64,000 nucleotides of DNA from the NCBI RefSeq assembly GCF_009935865.1, contig NZ_QWEL01000003.1:1-64000 (forward strand), in the 5' to 3' direction. Origin of the DNA: Odoribacter sp. Z80. GTDB lineage: Bacteria > Bacteroidota > Bacteroidia > Bacteroidales > Marinifilaceae. This document shows, one piece after another, positions 17,027-25,133 of this stretch. The translations under genes and the position numbers were made by a program. The number at the start of each line of letters is the position of its first letter. The first letter of the stretch is position 1. The notes beneath the pieces were generated by a model, which was not told the DNA's origin, searched no databases, and saw nothing but the letters and a program-made list of their open reading frames with translations.

Positions 17027-17278
17027 ATGTTACCTAAATTTCTTATTGCAGACAATTCTCAAGAAGCAATCGACCTGGTTTATGTGGTACATACGGAAAA
17101 ACCGCGTTGCATTATCCAATGTGACTTAGATGGATTTTACAGCAATCAAAAAATTTATTGGATAGACGAAGAACCGCTCATTCAGGATGATATAGATTCC
17201 TTAATGGAAGAAGCAGAAGATTTTTACGAAACCGAGCTGGATAATCAGGAAGAGATTTATGATGAGGAAGAAGACTGA
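17027..17278 (+). CDS. Conserved small acidic protein of unknown function
   Basis: 83 residues. The N-terminal half is mixed alpha/beta (MLPKFLIADN, VYVVHTEKPRCIIQC) and the C-terminal third is strongly acidic (EEAEDFYETELDN, ending in a run of E and D). No signal peptide or membrane segment, so a cytoplasmic protein is expected. I recall similar small acidic proteins in Bacteroidales genomes but know of no assigned role. It is the first gene of an apparent operon with DUF4301, DUF368 and aroE (30-base gap to the next gene). Confidence 0.75.
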   Translation: MLPKFLIADNSQEAIDLVYVVHTEKPRCIIQCDLDGFYSNQKIYWIDEEPLIQDDIDSLMEEAEDFYETELDNQEEIYDEEED

Positions 17279-17308
17279 TGGAATCCGACCCAAAGCATAG
17301 TTTACGTC

Positions 17309-18865
17309 ATGAAATACACAAAAGAAGATTTAAAAACATTCAAACGCCGGGATCTTAAAACCGAACAAATAGACCGCCAACTGGAAAATTTCCAAAAAGG
17401 TTTCCACTTTGTAGAGCTTTCAGAACCGGCTGTTACAGATAACGGAATCCTCCGCATAAATCCGGAAGACGAAGAGATTCTGCTGAAAAATTATGACACA
17501 GCCTGCCAGAATCACTCCATGATTAAAATGGTTCCCGCTTCCGGTTCTGCAACCCGGATGTTTAAAGACTTATTCCATTTTCTGGATACTTACGAAGATT
17601 CAGAAGAAGGATTTCTGGAATTTATACAAAAGAAAGGACCGGGCACCATGCATTATTTCTTTGAAAAACTGGATGAACTGCCTTTTTACAACCGTTTATC
17701 TGCAGCCCTGTGGAAAGACGGTAAAGACATTGAGAAAATGATTGCCAAACGGGAATTCAAAGAAATCCTGCAATATATCCTCACGGAAAAAGGACTCAAT
17801 TACGGCAACACCCCCAAAGGACTGGTGGATTTTCATATTTACAGGGATTTTGTCCGTACGGCTTTTGACGAACATATTGTGGAAGGAGCCCTGTATTGCA
17901 GCAATGGCAAAACAGCCCGGCTGCATTTCACCGTAGCGGAAGAATACATGCCCCTATTTAAAAACCGCCTGAAAAAAGTGACTAAAGTATTCGAGAAAAT
18001 GTTTAATGTAAAATACGAAGTCAGTTTTTCCATACAGAAACCTTCCACTGACACAGTCAGCATTGACGCCGAGGGGCAACTGTTAAGAGACGAAAAAGGC
18101 CAATTGGTATTCCGTCCCGGAGGGCACGGTGCGCTGATTCACAACCTGGACGATTTGAAAGAAGATATTGTTTTCATCAAAAACATTGACAACGTCATTC
18201 CAGACCGAGCAAAGAGCGACACGATAAAATACAAAAAACTGCTGGCCGGAACCCTGATAGACATACAAAACAAAGTATTCGGTTTCCTGGCTACATTGGA
18301 TAAAAAACCGACCCCCGCACAATTAGAGGAAATCGACCGTTTCCTGAACAGCATCGGCTACAAAGAAGCAGAGGGAAAAACCTACAAAGACAACAAAGAA
18401 CACATCAAACACCTCCAGCAATTGCTGAATCGTCCCATCCGTATTTGTGGCATGGTAAAAAATGAAGGCGAACCGGGCGGCGGTCCTTTTTGGGTAAAAG
18501 GCCAGGACGGCAGTTCCCGTCTGATGATTATAGAATCTGCCCAAATCGACTTGAAAAACAAAGAACAGAAAAAAATATTTGAACGCTCCACCCACTTCAA
18601 TCCGGTAGATTTGGTATGCGGTATTAAAAATTATAAAGGCAAAAAATTTGACCTCCTGAAATTTGTTGACGCAGACCAGGGATTCATTACATCAAAATCG
18701 TACAAGGGCAAAGAAATCAAGGTCCAAGAACTACCCGGTCTTTGGAACGGCGCAATGGCCAATTGGATTACCGTATTCGTAGAAGTGCCTTTAACCACTT
18801 TTACCCCGGTAAAAACCGTCTTTGACTTATTCCGTTTCGAACACAGAAACGTCATTAAAAAATAA
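17309..18865 (+). CDS. DUF4301 family protein, nucleotidyltransferase-like
   Basis: 518 residues, cytoplasmic. The segment MVPASGSATRMFKDLF (~72-87) resembles the glycine-rich nucleotide-binding motif of NDP-sugar pyrophosphorylases (G-x-G-T-R-[LM]), which supports a sugar-nucleotide-related activity for this Bacteroidota-typical family. Other recognisable parts are FRPGGHGALIHNLDDL (~270-285), which looks like an active-site strand of the same fold, and GEPGGGPFWV (~388). The true reaction of DUF4301 is not known to me. The gene lies between the acidic protein and DUF368, 20 bases before the latter, so co-transcription with a polyprenyl-phosphate transporter hints at an envelope role (inference). 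Confidence 0.78.
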   Translation: MKYTKEDLKTFKRRDLKTEQIDRQLENFQKGFHFVELSEPAVTDNGILRINPEDEEILLKNYDTACQNHSMIKMVPASGSATRMFKDLFHFLDTYEDSEEGFLEFIQKKGPGTMHYFFEKLDELPFYNRLSAALWKDGKDIEKMIAKREFKEILQYILTEKGLNYGNTPKGLVDFHIYRDFVRTAFDEHIVEGALYCSNGKTARLHFTVAEEYMPLFKNRLKKVTKVFEKMFNVKYEVSFSIQKPSTDTVSIDAEGQLLRDEKGQLVFRPGGHGALIHNLDDLKEDIVFIKNIDNVIPDRAKSDTIKYKKLLAGTLIDIQNKVFGFLATLDKKPTPAQLEEIDRFLNSIGYKEAEGKTYKDNKEHIKHLQQLLNRPIRICGMVKNEGEPGGGPFWVKGQDGSSRLMIIESAQIDLKNKEQKKIFERSTHFNPVDLVCGIKNYKGKKFDLLKFVDADQGFITSKSYKGKEIKVQELPGLWNGAMANWITVFVEVPLTTFTPVKTVFDLFRFEHRNVIKK

Positions 18866-18885
18866 ATCCGGTCAAAAACCAGAAC

Positions 18886-19818
18886 ATGGAAAAAAAACGC
18901 AGTATCTTTCTACTTATACTACGGGGATGTGCTATGGGGGCCGCTGATGTGGTCCCGGGCGTATCCGGCGGGACAATCGCTTTTATAACAGGTATCTACG
19001 AGGAATTGATTAATTCCATCAAAAGTATAAATCCGGAAGCCATAAGATTGATATTCCGTCTTAAATTCAAAGAATTTTGGACGAAAATCAACGGCAACTT
19101 TTTACTTCCCGTGGTGTGCGGTGTAGGTATTTCAATCTTTTCATTAGCCCGGTTGATGACATGGCTCCTGGAACACCATCCCATTTACATCTGGTCGTTC
19201 TTTTTCGGCCTGATCATCGCCTCTTCAGGCTTGGTCGCAAAAGAAATCAAAAAATGGAATCTGCCGGCAGTCCTGTCCCTCATCAGCGGTTTTTGCATAG
19301 CATACTTCATCACCATCATGACTCCCTCTGAAACCCCCGACACCTGGTGGTTTATCCTCCTCTCCGGGGCCATCGCCATTTGTGCCATGATACTACCCGG
19401 CATATCAGGAGCTTTCATCCTGTTGCTAATGGGGAAATATGCCTATATTTTAGGTGCCGTCAGTACATTCAATGTTAAAACACTGCTGCTTTTTGCTACC
19501 GGAGCAATAACAGGCATCATCAGTTTTTCCCATTTACTTTCCTGGTTGTTGAAAAAATACCATACCCTGACCATTTCTCTCCTGACAGGCTTTATGTTAG
19601 GTTCATTAAATAAAGTGTGGCCCTGGAAAGAAACCCTCCAAACCTATACCGACAGCCACGGTGTAGAAAAAGCCCTGATAGAAAGCAACATTTCCCCCCG
19701 GCAATTTGCCGAACTCACTCATCAGCCTGCTTTAATCCGGGAAGCCATTCTAATGTGTATACTGGGTTTCCTGCTCATCTGGGGGATTGAAAAAATCAGC
19801 CACATGCGCAAAAAATAA
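18886..19818 (+). CDS. DUF368 membrane protein, probable polyprenyl-phosphate transporter
   Basis: 310 residues, many hydrophobic helices. The family signature is clear twice: GAADVVPGVSGGTIAFITG near residue 17 and ILPGISGAFILLLMGKY near residue 168, the two inverted-topology P-G-[VI]-S-G repeats of DUF368. Members of this family (PopT) have been implicated in recycling undecaprenyl phosphate across the inner membrane. The function here is inferred from the family. Two bases separate its stop from the aroE start. Confidence 0.85.
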   Translation: MEKKRSIFLLILRGCAMGAADVVPGVSGGTIAFITGIYEELINSIKSINPEAIRLIFRLKFKEFWTKINGNFLLPVVCGVGISIFSLARLMTWLLEHHPIYIWSFFFGLIIASSGLVAKEIKKWNLPAVLSLISGFCIAYFITIMTPSETPDTWWFILLSGAIAICAMILPGISGAFILLLMGKYAYILGAVSTFNVKTLLLFATGAITGIISFSHLLSWLLKKYHTLTISLLTGFMLGSLNKVWPWKETLQTYTDSHGVEKALIESNISPRQFAELTHQPALIREAILMCILGFLLIWGIEKISHMRKK

Positions 19819-19820
19819 GT

Positions 19821-20567
19821 ATGGACACCTACGGCATCATCGGCTATCCACTGGGACACAGTTGTTCTCCCCGGTACTTTAACGAACGGTTTCAAAATGA
19901 GAATATCGACGCTGAATACCTTCGTTTCGAAATCAAGGACATCCAAAATCTGGAACATATACTAAAAAACAATCCCACCTTAAAAGGATTCAATGTTACC
20001 ATTCCACACAAACAGACCATCCTTCCCTTTTTAGATGAAATCAGCGACGAAGCCAAAGCCATCGGTGCTGTAAATTGCGTAAAAGTCAGCAGGGTCAATA
20101 ACAAAACCAAATTATACGGCTACAACACAGACATGTTCGGATTCCGAAATGCCCTACAATCCTTCATGCCGGTCAATACACAAAAAGCATTAATTCTTGG
20201 CAACGGAGGAGCCGCCAAAGCAGTCCGTTATGCACTCCATACGCTGAATATGGAAACCCTTACCGTTTCCAGAACTCCCCGTCAAGCCGAAGAAATCAGC
20301 TATGATGCCCTCCCTGCCCATCTTCCTTCCTGTCACTTACTTGTCAACACCACCCCATTAGGCACCTGGCCCAATACAGAAGACTTTCCTGATATTCCTT
20401 ATCAACTGCTAACCTCAGACCACTATCTGTTCGATTTAGTTTACAATCCGTCGGAAACCGCTTTTATGAAAAAGGGAAATGCAGCGGGAGCACATACCTG
20501 CAACGGATATGCCATGTGGCTGGGCCAAGCCCAAAAGAACTGGGAAATCTGGAGAATCCAAAAATAA
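19821..20567 (+). CDS. aroE: Shikimate dehydrogenase
   Basis: 248 residues, slightly short for the family. It reduces 3-dehydroshikimate to shikimate with NADPH in aromatic amino acid synthesis. Visible motifs: YGIIGYPLGHSCSP at the N-terminus, NVTIPHKQTILPFLDE with the catalytic Lys of the PHK motif, AIGAVNCV, GYNTDMFGF with the conserved Asp, the nucleotide-binding loop ILGNGGAAKAV (~126-136), and LVNTTPLGTWPN. Last gene of the operon starting at 17027; no hairpin terminator was found directly after it. Confidence 0.93.
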   Translation: MDTYGIIGYPLGHSCSPRYFNERFQNENIDAEYLRFEIKDIQNLEHILKNNPTLKGFNVTIPHKQTILPFLDEISDEAKAIGAVNCVKVSRVNNKTKLYGYNTDMFGFRNALQSFMPVNTQKALILGNGGAAKAVRYALHTLNMETLTVSRTPRQAEEISYDALPAHLPSCHLLVNTTPLGTWPNTEDFPDIPYQLLTSDHYLFDLVYNPSETAFMKKGNAAGAHTCNGYAMWLGQAQKNWEIWRIQK

Positions 20568-20624
20568 ACCTCCTCCATACCAAAGATTAATGTTAAAATA
20601 TTTTTCCTGTTTTTAAAAATATTC

Positions 20625-20632
20625 TATATTCG
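20625..20632 (+). promoter_or_regulatory. Candidate promoter for the iorAB leader
   Basis: TATATTCG differs by one base from the TAnnTTTG -7 consensus. A start site ~8 bases downstream would place the whole folded leader (20657-20755) inside the transcript. Confidence 0.4.
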
Positions 20633-20656
20633 CAAACGTTTTAAATTTTATTCAAA

Positions 20657-20755
20657 AACAGGATGTATCACCCTTCTGACTATTATTTTGTATTGGCATA
20701 CATCATGGGAGTTTTAAAATTCCATTGGGGACTTTAAGTCTCAATCCATCCTGTT
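20657..20755 (+). ncRNA. Branched, highly structured leader RNA upstream of iorAB (riboswitch-like or small RNA, class unknown)
   Basis: The 257-base gap before iorA contains a self-consistent fold. Closing stem P1: AACAGGATG (20657-20665) with CATCCTGTT (20747-20755). P2: GATGTAT (20662-20668) with ATACATC (20698-20704), sharing GATG with P1 so that part of P1 and P2 compete. P3: GGAGTT-TTAA-AATTCC (20708-20723). P4: GGGACT-TTA-AGTCTC (20728-20742, one G-U), extended by ATT/AAT with a bulged G (20724-20745). Three hairpins packed end to end inside a closing stem are typical of structured cis-regulatory RNAs. A further small hairpin, TTCCC-GGCAA-GGGAA (20781-20795), lies 29 bases before the iorA start. 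I do not recognise a known riboswitch core, and a stand-alone small RNA is the main alternative. Confidence 0.5.
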
Positions 20756-20824
20756 CCTGATTACTCTTATTTCTTCCGATTTCCCGGCAAGGGAATAGCT
20801 TGATTTATCCTCAAAACACATATT

Positions 20825-22417
20825 ATGCAAAAACAATTACTATTAGGTGTGGAAGCAATAGCTCAAGGAGCCATTGACAGCGGCATCTCCGGAGTATATG
20901 CTTATCCGGGTACACCTTCCACCGAAATTACGGAATATATCCAGGATTCTCCCGAAGCAATCAGACGAAACATCCACCGGGCCTGGGCCGCCAACGAAAA
21001 GACAGCCATGGAATCTGCACTGGGCATGTCATATGCCGGAAAAAGAGCGTTGGTGTGTATGAAACATGTCGGCATGAACGTAGCCGCCGATTGTCTAATG
21101 AATGCCGCCATTACAGGTGCCAATGGCGGGCTGCTGATTGTGGCTGCCGATGACCCGTCCATGCATTCTTCCCAGAACGAACAGGATTCCCGCGTATACG
21201 GAAAATTCGCCCAAATCCCCCTTCTTGAACCTTCTAACCAACAGGAAGCATACGAAATGACCCGATACGGCTTTGCACTCTCGGAGACTGTCGGCAGTCC
21301 TGTCATACTGCGTCTCACTACCCGTCTGGCCCACTCCCGGGCCGGAGTAGAAACTCACGACTCCCTACCGGAAAACCCGTTACACCTTCCAGAAAACAAA
21401 CGCCAGTTTGTTTTACTGCCGGCCATCGCCCGGAAACAATATAAACTGCTTCTGGAAAAACAACCCGACTTCATCAGGGCCTCTGAACAATCTCCCTTTA
21501 ACGCTTACGTAGAGGGGCAGGATAAGTCGTTAGGAATCGTTGCCTGCGGATTGACCTACAATTATCTGTTGGAAAATTTTAATGAAGGCTGTATCTACCC
21601 CGTCATAAAAGTAAGCCAGTATCCTCTTCCCAGGAAAATGCTCAAACGCCTCATACGGGAATGCAAGCAAATCCTGGTATTGGAAGAAGGTTATCCCGTT
21701 GTCGAAGAAATGTTGAAAGGCTACCCCGGCAAAGAAAATATTTCAGGACGGTTAGACGGTAGTTTACCCCGGGACGGTGAGTTAAATCCGGACCTGGTAG
21801 GCAAAGCCCTCTGCTTTGAAACCCGGGAAGGAGCCCCCGTTCCCGAATTGGTCGTTCCACGTCCTCCCGCCTTATGCCAGGGATGCAGTCACCGGGACGT
21901 TTATAAAGCATTGAACGAAGTTATTTCAACTTACGGCGAAGGCCGGGTATTCGCAGACATCGGCTGTTATACCTTAGGTGCCCTTCCTCCCTTTGAAGCC
22001 ATCAACTCCTGCGTAGACATGGGTGCTTCCATCACCATGGCCAAAGGAGCCTGTGATGCCGGACTGTTCCCCGCCGTAGCAGTCATTGGCGACTCCACCT
22101 TTACCCATTCCGGAATGACGGGACTTTTGGATGCCGTCAATGAAAAAACACCCATTACCGTCCTGATTTCCGACAACGAATCCATTTCCATGACCGGAGG
22201 ACAAGAATCTTCCGCTTTGGGACGCATTGAATCCATTTGTCAAGGCATAGGCGTAGAAGCCGAACATATCCGGGTGCTCTTGCCTGTACCCAAAAATCAT
22301 GAAGAGCTCTGCCGTGTCATACGCGAGGAACTGGAATATCCCGGTGTATCCGTCATTATACCCCGAAGGGTATGCATACAGAAGGCAGCAAGAGATGCCA
22401 AAAAAAATAAAAGTTAA
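20825..22417 (+). CDS. iorA: Indolepyruvate:ferredoxin oxidoreductase alpha subunit, lacking the C-terminal ferredoxin domain
   Basis: 530 residues. With IorB it oxidatively decarboxylates aryl pyruvates (indole-, phenyl-, hydroxyphenylpyruvate) to aryl-acetyl-CoA, reducing ferredoxin. The N-terminal pyrimidine-binding domain has GVYAYPGTPSTEIT. The TPP-binding C-terminal domain has PALCQGCSHRD (~350), DIGCYTLGALPPFE, the diphosphate/Mg motif GDSTFTHSGMTGLLDAVN (~421) and SDNESISMTGGQ. Classic IorA proteins are ~600 residues or more and end in two CxxCxxCxxxCP clusters. This one stops after VIIPRRVC... with no such cluster. It begins without a Shine-Dalgarno, 69 bases after the folded leader. 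IorB follows by 20 bases. Confidence 0.9.
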   Translation: MQKQLLLGVEAIAQGAIDSGISGVYAYPGTPSTEITEYIQDSPEAIRRNIHRAWAANEKTAMESALGMSYAGKRALVCMKHVGMNVAADCLMNAAITGANGGLLIVAADDPSMHSSQNEQDSRVYGKFAQIPLLEPSNQQEAYEMTRYGFALSETVGSPVILRLTTRLAHSRAGVETHDSLPENPLHLPENKRQFVLLPAIARKQYKLLLEKQPDFIRASEQSPFNAYVEGQDKSLGIVACGLTYNYLLENFNEGCIYPVIKVSQYPLPRKMLKRLIRECKQILVLEEGYPVVEEMLKGYPGKENISGRLDGSLPRDGELNPDLVGKALCFETREGAPVPELVVPRPPALCQGCSHRDVYKALNEVISTYGEGRVFADIGCYTLGALPPFEAINSCVDMGASITMAKGACDAGLFPAVAVIGDSTFTHSGMTGLLDAVNEKTPITVLISDNESISMTGGQESSALGRIESICQGIGVEAEHIRVLLPVPKNHEELCRVIREELEYPGVSVIIPRRVCIQKAARDAKKNKS

Positions 22418-22437
22418 AAGAAAAATCCCAAGTTATT

Positions 22438-23034
22438 ATGAAAACAGACATCATATTGGCAGGAGTCGGAGGACAAGGCATATTATCCATTGCAGCAGTT
22501 CTGGGTTCTGCCGCACTCTCGAATCACCTATACATGAAACAGGCAGAAACTCACGGCATGAGCCAAAGAGGAGGAGACGTGCAATCCTTTATGCGCATTT
22601 CCGACCGTCCCATCCATTCGGACCTGATTGCCAAAGGCTCTGCCGACCTCATTCTGTCAGTGGAACCAATGGAGGCCTTACGCTACCTGCCCTACCTGCG
22701 GTCAGGCGGATATGTTGTTACCAATGCCACACCTCTGGTCAATATTCCCAACTACCCGGACCTCCCCACACTAATGGCCACCCTGGACGCTCTACCCCAC
22801 CGGATAGTCCTGGACGCCGACAAAATAGCCGAAGCAGCCGCAGGCAACAGCCGCGCCGGCAATCTGGTCATGCTGGGAGCAGCTTCCCCGTTCATAGATA
22901 TTCCCTTCGAATACCTGGCAGAAGGAATCCGTACCATCTTCAACCGCAAAGGAGAAAATGTCGTAGCCATGAACCTGAAAGCTCTACAAGCCGGCCGTGA
23001 ATTTGCACAACACCAACAGTCCGTCAGCTATTAA
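22438..23034 (+). CDS. iorB: Indolepyruvate:ferredoxin oxidoreductase beta subunit
   Basis: 198 residues, usual for the family. It forms the gamma-type (pyruvate/ketoisovalerate oxidoreductase catalytic) domain that partners IorA. Motifs: DIILAGVGGQGILSIAAVL at the N-terminus, AETHGMSQRGGDVQS (the family Q-R-G-G loop), ADLILSVEPMEALRYLPYL, and GNLVMLGAASPFIDIP. The acetyl-CoA-forming half-reaction needs both subunits. Co-transcribed with iorA (20-base gap). Confidence 0.93.
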   Translation: MKTDIILAGVGGQGILSIAAVLGSAALSNHLYMKQAETHGMSQRGGDVQSFMRISDRPIHSDLIAKGSADLILSVEPMEALRYLPYLRSGGYVVTNATPLVNIPNYPDLPTLMATLDALPHRIVLDADKIAEAAAGNSRAGNLVMLGAASPFIDIPFEYLAEGIRTIFNRKGENVVAMNLKALQAGREFAQHQQSVSY

Positions 23035-23128
23035 ATTTACTTTTTACTTTTATTTTTTACCTTTATTTTAATACCTTTACCCACCAAATATAAATGTGCA
23101 ATATCATTAAAGTGGAATATTAATTCTG

Positions 23129-23161
23129 GTCTTTTCAACCGGTGCTACCGGTTGAAAAGAC
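23129..23161. promoter_or_regulatory. 14-bp perfect inverted repeat between iorB and etfB
   Basis: GTCTTTTCAACCGG (23129-23142), loop TGCTA, CCGGTTGAAAAGAC (23148-23161). The right arm ends 20 bases before the etfB start. No T-run follows on either strand, so it is a poor intrinsic terminator. It could be an operator, an mRNA processing or stabilising hairpin, or an attenuating stem over the etfB start. Confidence 0.6.
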
Positions 23162-23181
23162 AATAATTTAAATCGTGTAAC

Positions 23182-24054
23182 ATGAAAGGACTGAAAATTG
23201 TTGTTCTTGCGAAGCAGGTTCCCGACACCAGAAATGTAGGGAAAGATGCAATGAAAGCAGACGGAACTGTAAACAGAGCAGCTTTACCTGCTATTTTTAA
23301 CCCTGAAGATTTGAATGCCCTGGAACAAGCATTAAAACTCAAAGATAAGATAGAGGGGACGACTGTACATATTCTAACCATGGGACCGGGCCGGGCCGCA
23401 GAAATCATCCGGGAAGCCATGTTCCGGGGAGCAGACGGAGGCTATCTGTTATCAGACCGCGCATTTGCCGGTTCCGATACCCTCGCTACCTCCTATGCTT
23501 TAGCCTGTGCATTACGCAACCTAAAAACCGACTTAATCATCTGCGGACGTCAGGCGATAGACGGCGATACCGCACAGGTAGGCCCTCAGGTTGCAGAAAA
23601 ATTAGGCCTTCCCCAGGTCACCTATGCCGAAGATATTCTGGAATGTACATCCGAAAAAATAACCATTAAACGTCGTTTGGAAAGAGGAGTGGAAGTAGTG
23701 GAATGTTCCATGCCTTGCGTTATAACCGTAAATGGTTCAGCAGCTTCCTGCCGTCCGCGGAATGCGCGTCATGTCATGAAATACAAATATGCCCGGGCAG
23801 CACAAGAAATGCAGGATGCAGACGAAGATTACCTGAATCTCCTTCACGAACGTCCTTACCTTAAAATCACAGAATGGAGCGTCAACGATATTCAATGTGA
23901 AGCACAGGAATTAGGTCTGAGCGGTTCACCGACCAAAGTAAAAAACATTGAAAATGTCGTATTTCAGGCCAAAGAAGCCAAAGTTCTGGAACCCAGCGAC
24001 GAGGCTATTGATGCCATGATGAAAGAGTTGATTGTTAATCACACCATCGGGTAA
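23182..24054 (+). CDS. etfB: Electron transfer flavoprotein beta subunit
   Basis: 290 residues, somewhat longer than the common ~260. With EtfA it shuttles electrons between acyl-CoA dehydrogenase and other redox partners. Motifs: KIVVLAKQVPDTRNV at the N-terminus, NPEDLNALEQALKLKD, LTMGPGRAAEIIREAMFRGAD (AMP/flavin loop region), and CGRQAIDGDTAQVGPQVAE (~115-133), the characteristic beta-subunit signature. Downstream neighbours are etfA (33-base gap) and an acyl-CoA dehydrogenase. Confidence 0.95.
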   Translation: MKGLKIVVLAKQVPDTRNVGKDAMKADGTVNRAALPAIFNPEDLNALEQALKLKDKIEGTTVHILTMGPGRAAEIIREAMFRGADGGYLLSDRAFAGSDTLATSYALACALRNLKTDLIICGRQAIDGDTAQVGPQVAEKLGLPQVTYAEDILECTSEKITIKRRLERGVEVVECSMPCVITVNGSAASCRPRNARHVMKYKYARAAQEMQDADEDYLNLLHERPYLKITEWSVNDIQCEAQELGLSGSPTKVKNIENVVFQAKEAKVLEPSDEAIDAMMKELIVNHTIG

Positions 24055-24087
24055 TAATTTACGATTTAAAAAATCTAAAATCAAATT

Positions 24088-25107
24088 ATGAACAGTGTAT
24101 TTGTATATTGCGAAATAGAAGAGGGTATTGTAGCAGATGTCAGCCTGGAATTACTGACCAAAGGCCGTACCCTTGCCACGGAATTGGGTGTCAAACTGGA
24201 AGCCATCGTTTTAGGAAACAATCTCAAAGGAGTAGAAAAACAAATATTCCCATACGGAGTAGATGTACTATGGGTTGGCGATGATAAACGGTTAGCTCCT
24301 TACACAACCCTGCCCCATACTTCCATCCTGGTAAACCTTTTCAAGCAGGAAAAACCTCAGATTGCTTTCATGGGAGCTTCCAGCATCGGCCGGGATCTCG
24401 GCCCCCGGGTTTCCTCAGCTTTGCACAGCGGCTTGACTGCCGACTGTACCAGCCTTGAAATCGGAGATTACGAAGACAAGAAAAATAATAAAATATATCA
24501 CAACTTGCTCTACCAAATCCGTCCCGCCTTCGGCGGTAACATCGTTGCCACCATTGTAAACCCCGACTGCCGTCCTCAAATGGCAACCGTAAGGGAAGGC
24601 GTGATGAAAAAAGAGATTTTCAATGCCGGTCATCAGGGAGAAATCAAAACCATTGATGTCAACAAATTCACTTCACCGGAAGATTTTGTGATTCATGTGA
24701 TTGAACGCCACATGGAAAAATCAAAGGTAAATTTGAAAGCAGCTCCGATTATCGTAGCAGGCGGATATGGCGTGGGCTCAAAGGAAAACTTTCAGTTATT
24801 ACACGAATTAGCCACCGTATTAGGAGGAGAAGTAGGAGCTTCCCGGGCTGCCGTGGATGCCGGTTTTTGCGAACATGAGCGCCAGATTGGCCAAACCGGA
24901 ACTACGGTCCGCCCGAAACTGTACATCGCTTGTGGTATTTCAGGACAAATCCAGCACACTGCCGGAATGGAGGAATCGGCTATGGTAATCGCCATCAATA
25001 CAGATGCAAATGCTCCCATCAATAAGTTTGCAGATTATGTCATTACCGGAGACCTGAACGTAGTGATTCCCAAAATGATCCAATACTACAAAAAGAACAG
25101 CAAATAA
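24088..25107 (+). CDS. etfA: Electron transfer flavoprotein alpha subunit
   Basis: 339 residues. The C-terminal FAD domain is unmistakable: PIIVAGGYGVGSKENFQLL (~220), GGEVGASRAAVDAGF, QIGQTGTTVRPKLYIACG, SGQIQHTAGME, INTDANAPIN and ADYVITGDL. The N-terminal domain interacts with EtfB. In anaerobes such Etf pairs may be simple carriers or electron-bifurcating; the sequence is not enough for me to decide which. Followed after 26 bases by its probable partner dehydrogenase. Confidence 0.95.
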   Translation: MNSVFVYCEIEEGIVADVSLELLTKGRTLATELGVKLEAIVLGNNLKGVEKQIFPYGVDVLWVGDDKRLAPYTTLPHTSILVNLFKQEKPQIAFMGASSIGRDLGPRVSSALHSGLTADCTSLEIGDYEDKKNNKIYHNLLYQIRPAFGGNIVATIVNPDCRPQMATVREGVMKKEIFNAGHQGEIKTIDVNKFTSPEDFVIHVIERHMEKSKVNLKAAPIIVAGGYGVGSKENFQLLHELATVLGGEVGASRAAVDAGFCEHERQIGQTGTTVRPKLYIACGISGQIQHTAGMEESAMVIAINTDANAPINKFADYVITGDLNVVIPKMIQYYKKNSK

Positions 25108-25133
25108 ACATTGTAAATTGTAAAAACAAAGGT

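Noticed and set aside
22299-23000. 233-codon frame overlapping the end of iorA and most of iorB
   Set aside because: Arg/Ser/His/Pro-rich composition typical of an out-of-frame reading of iorB, which is a certain gene.
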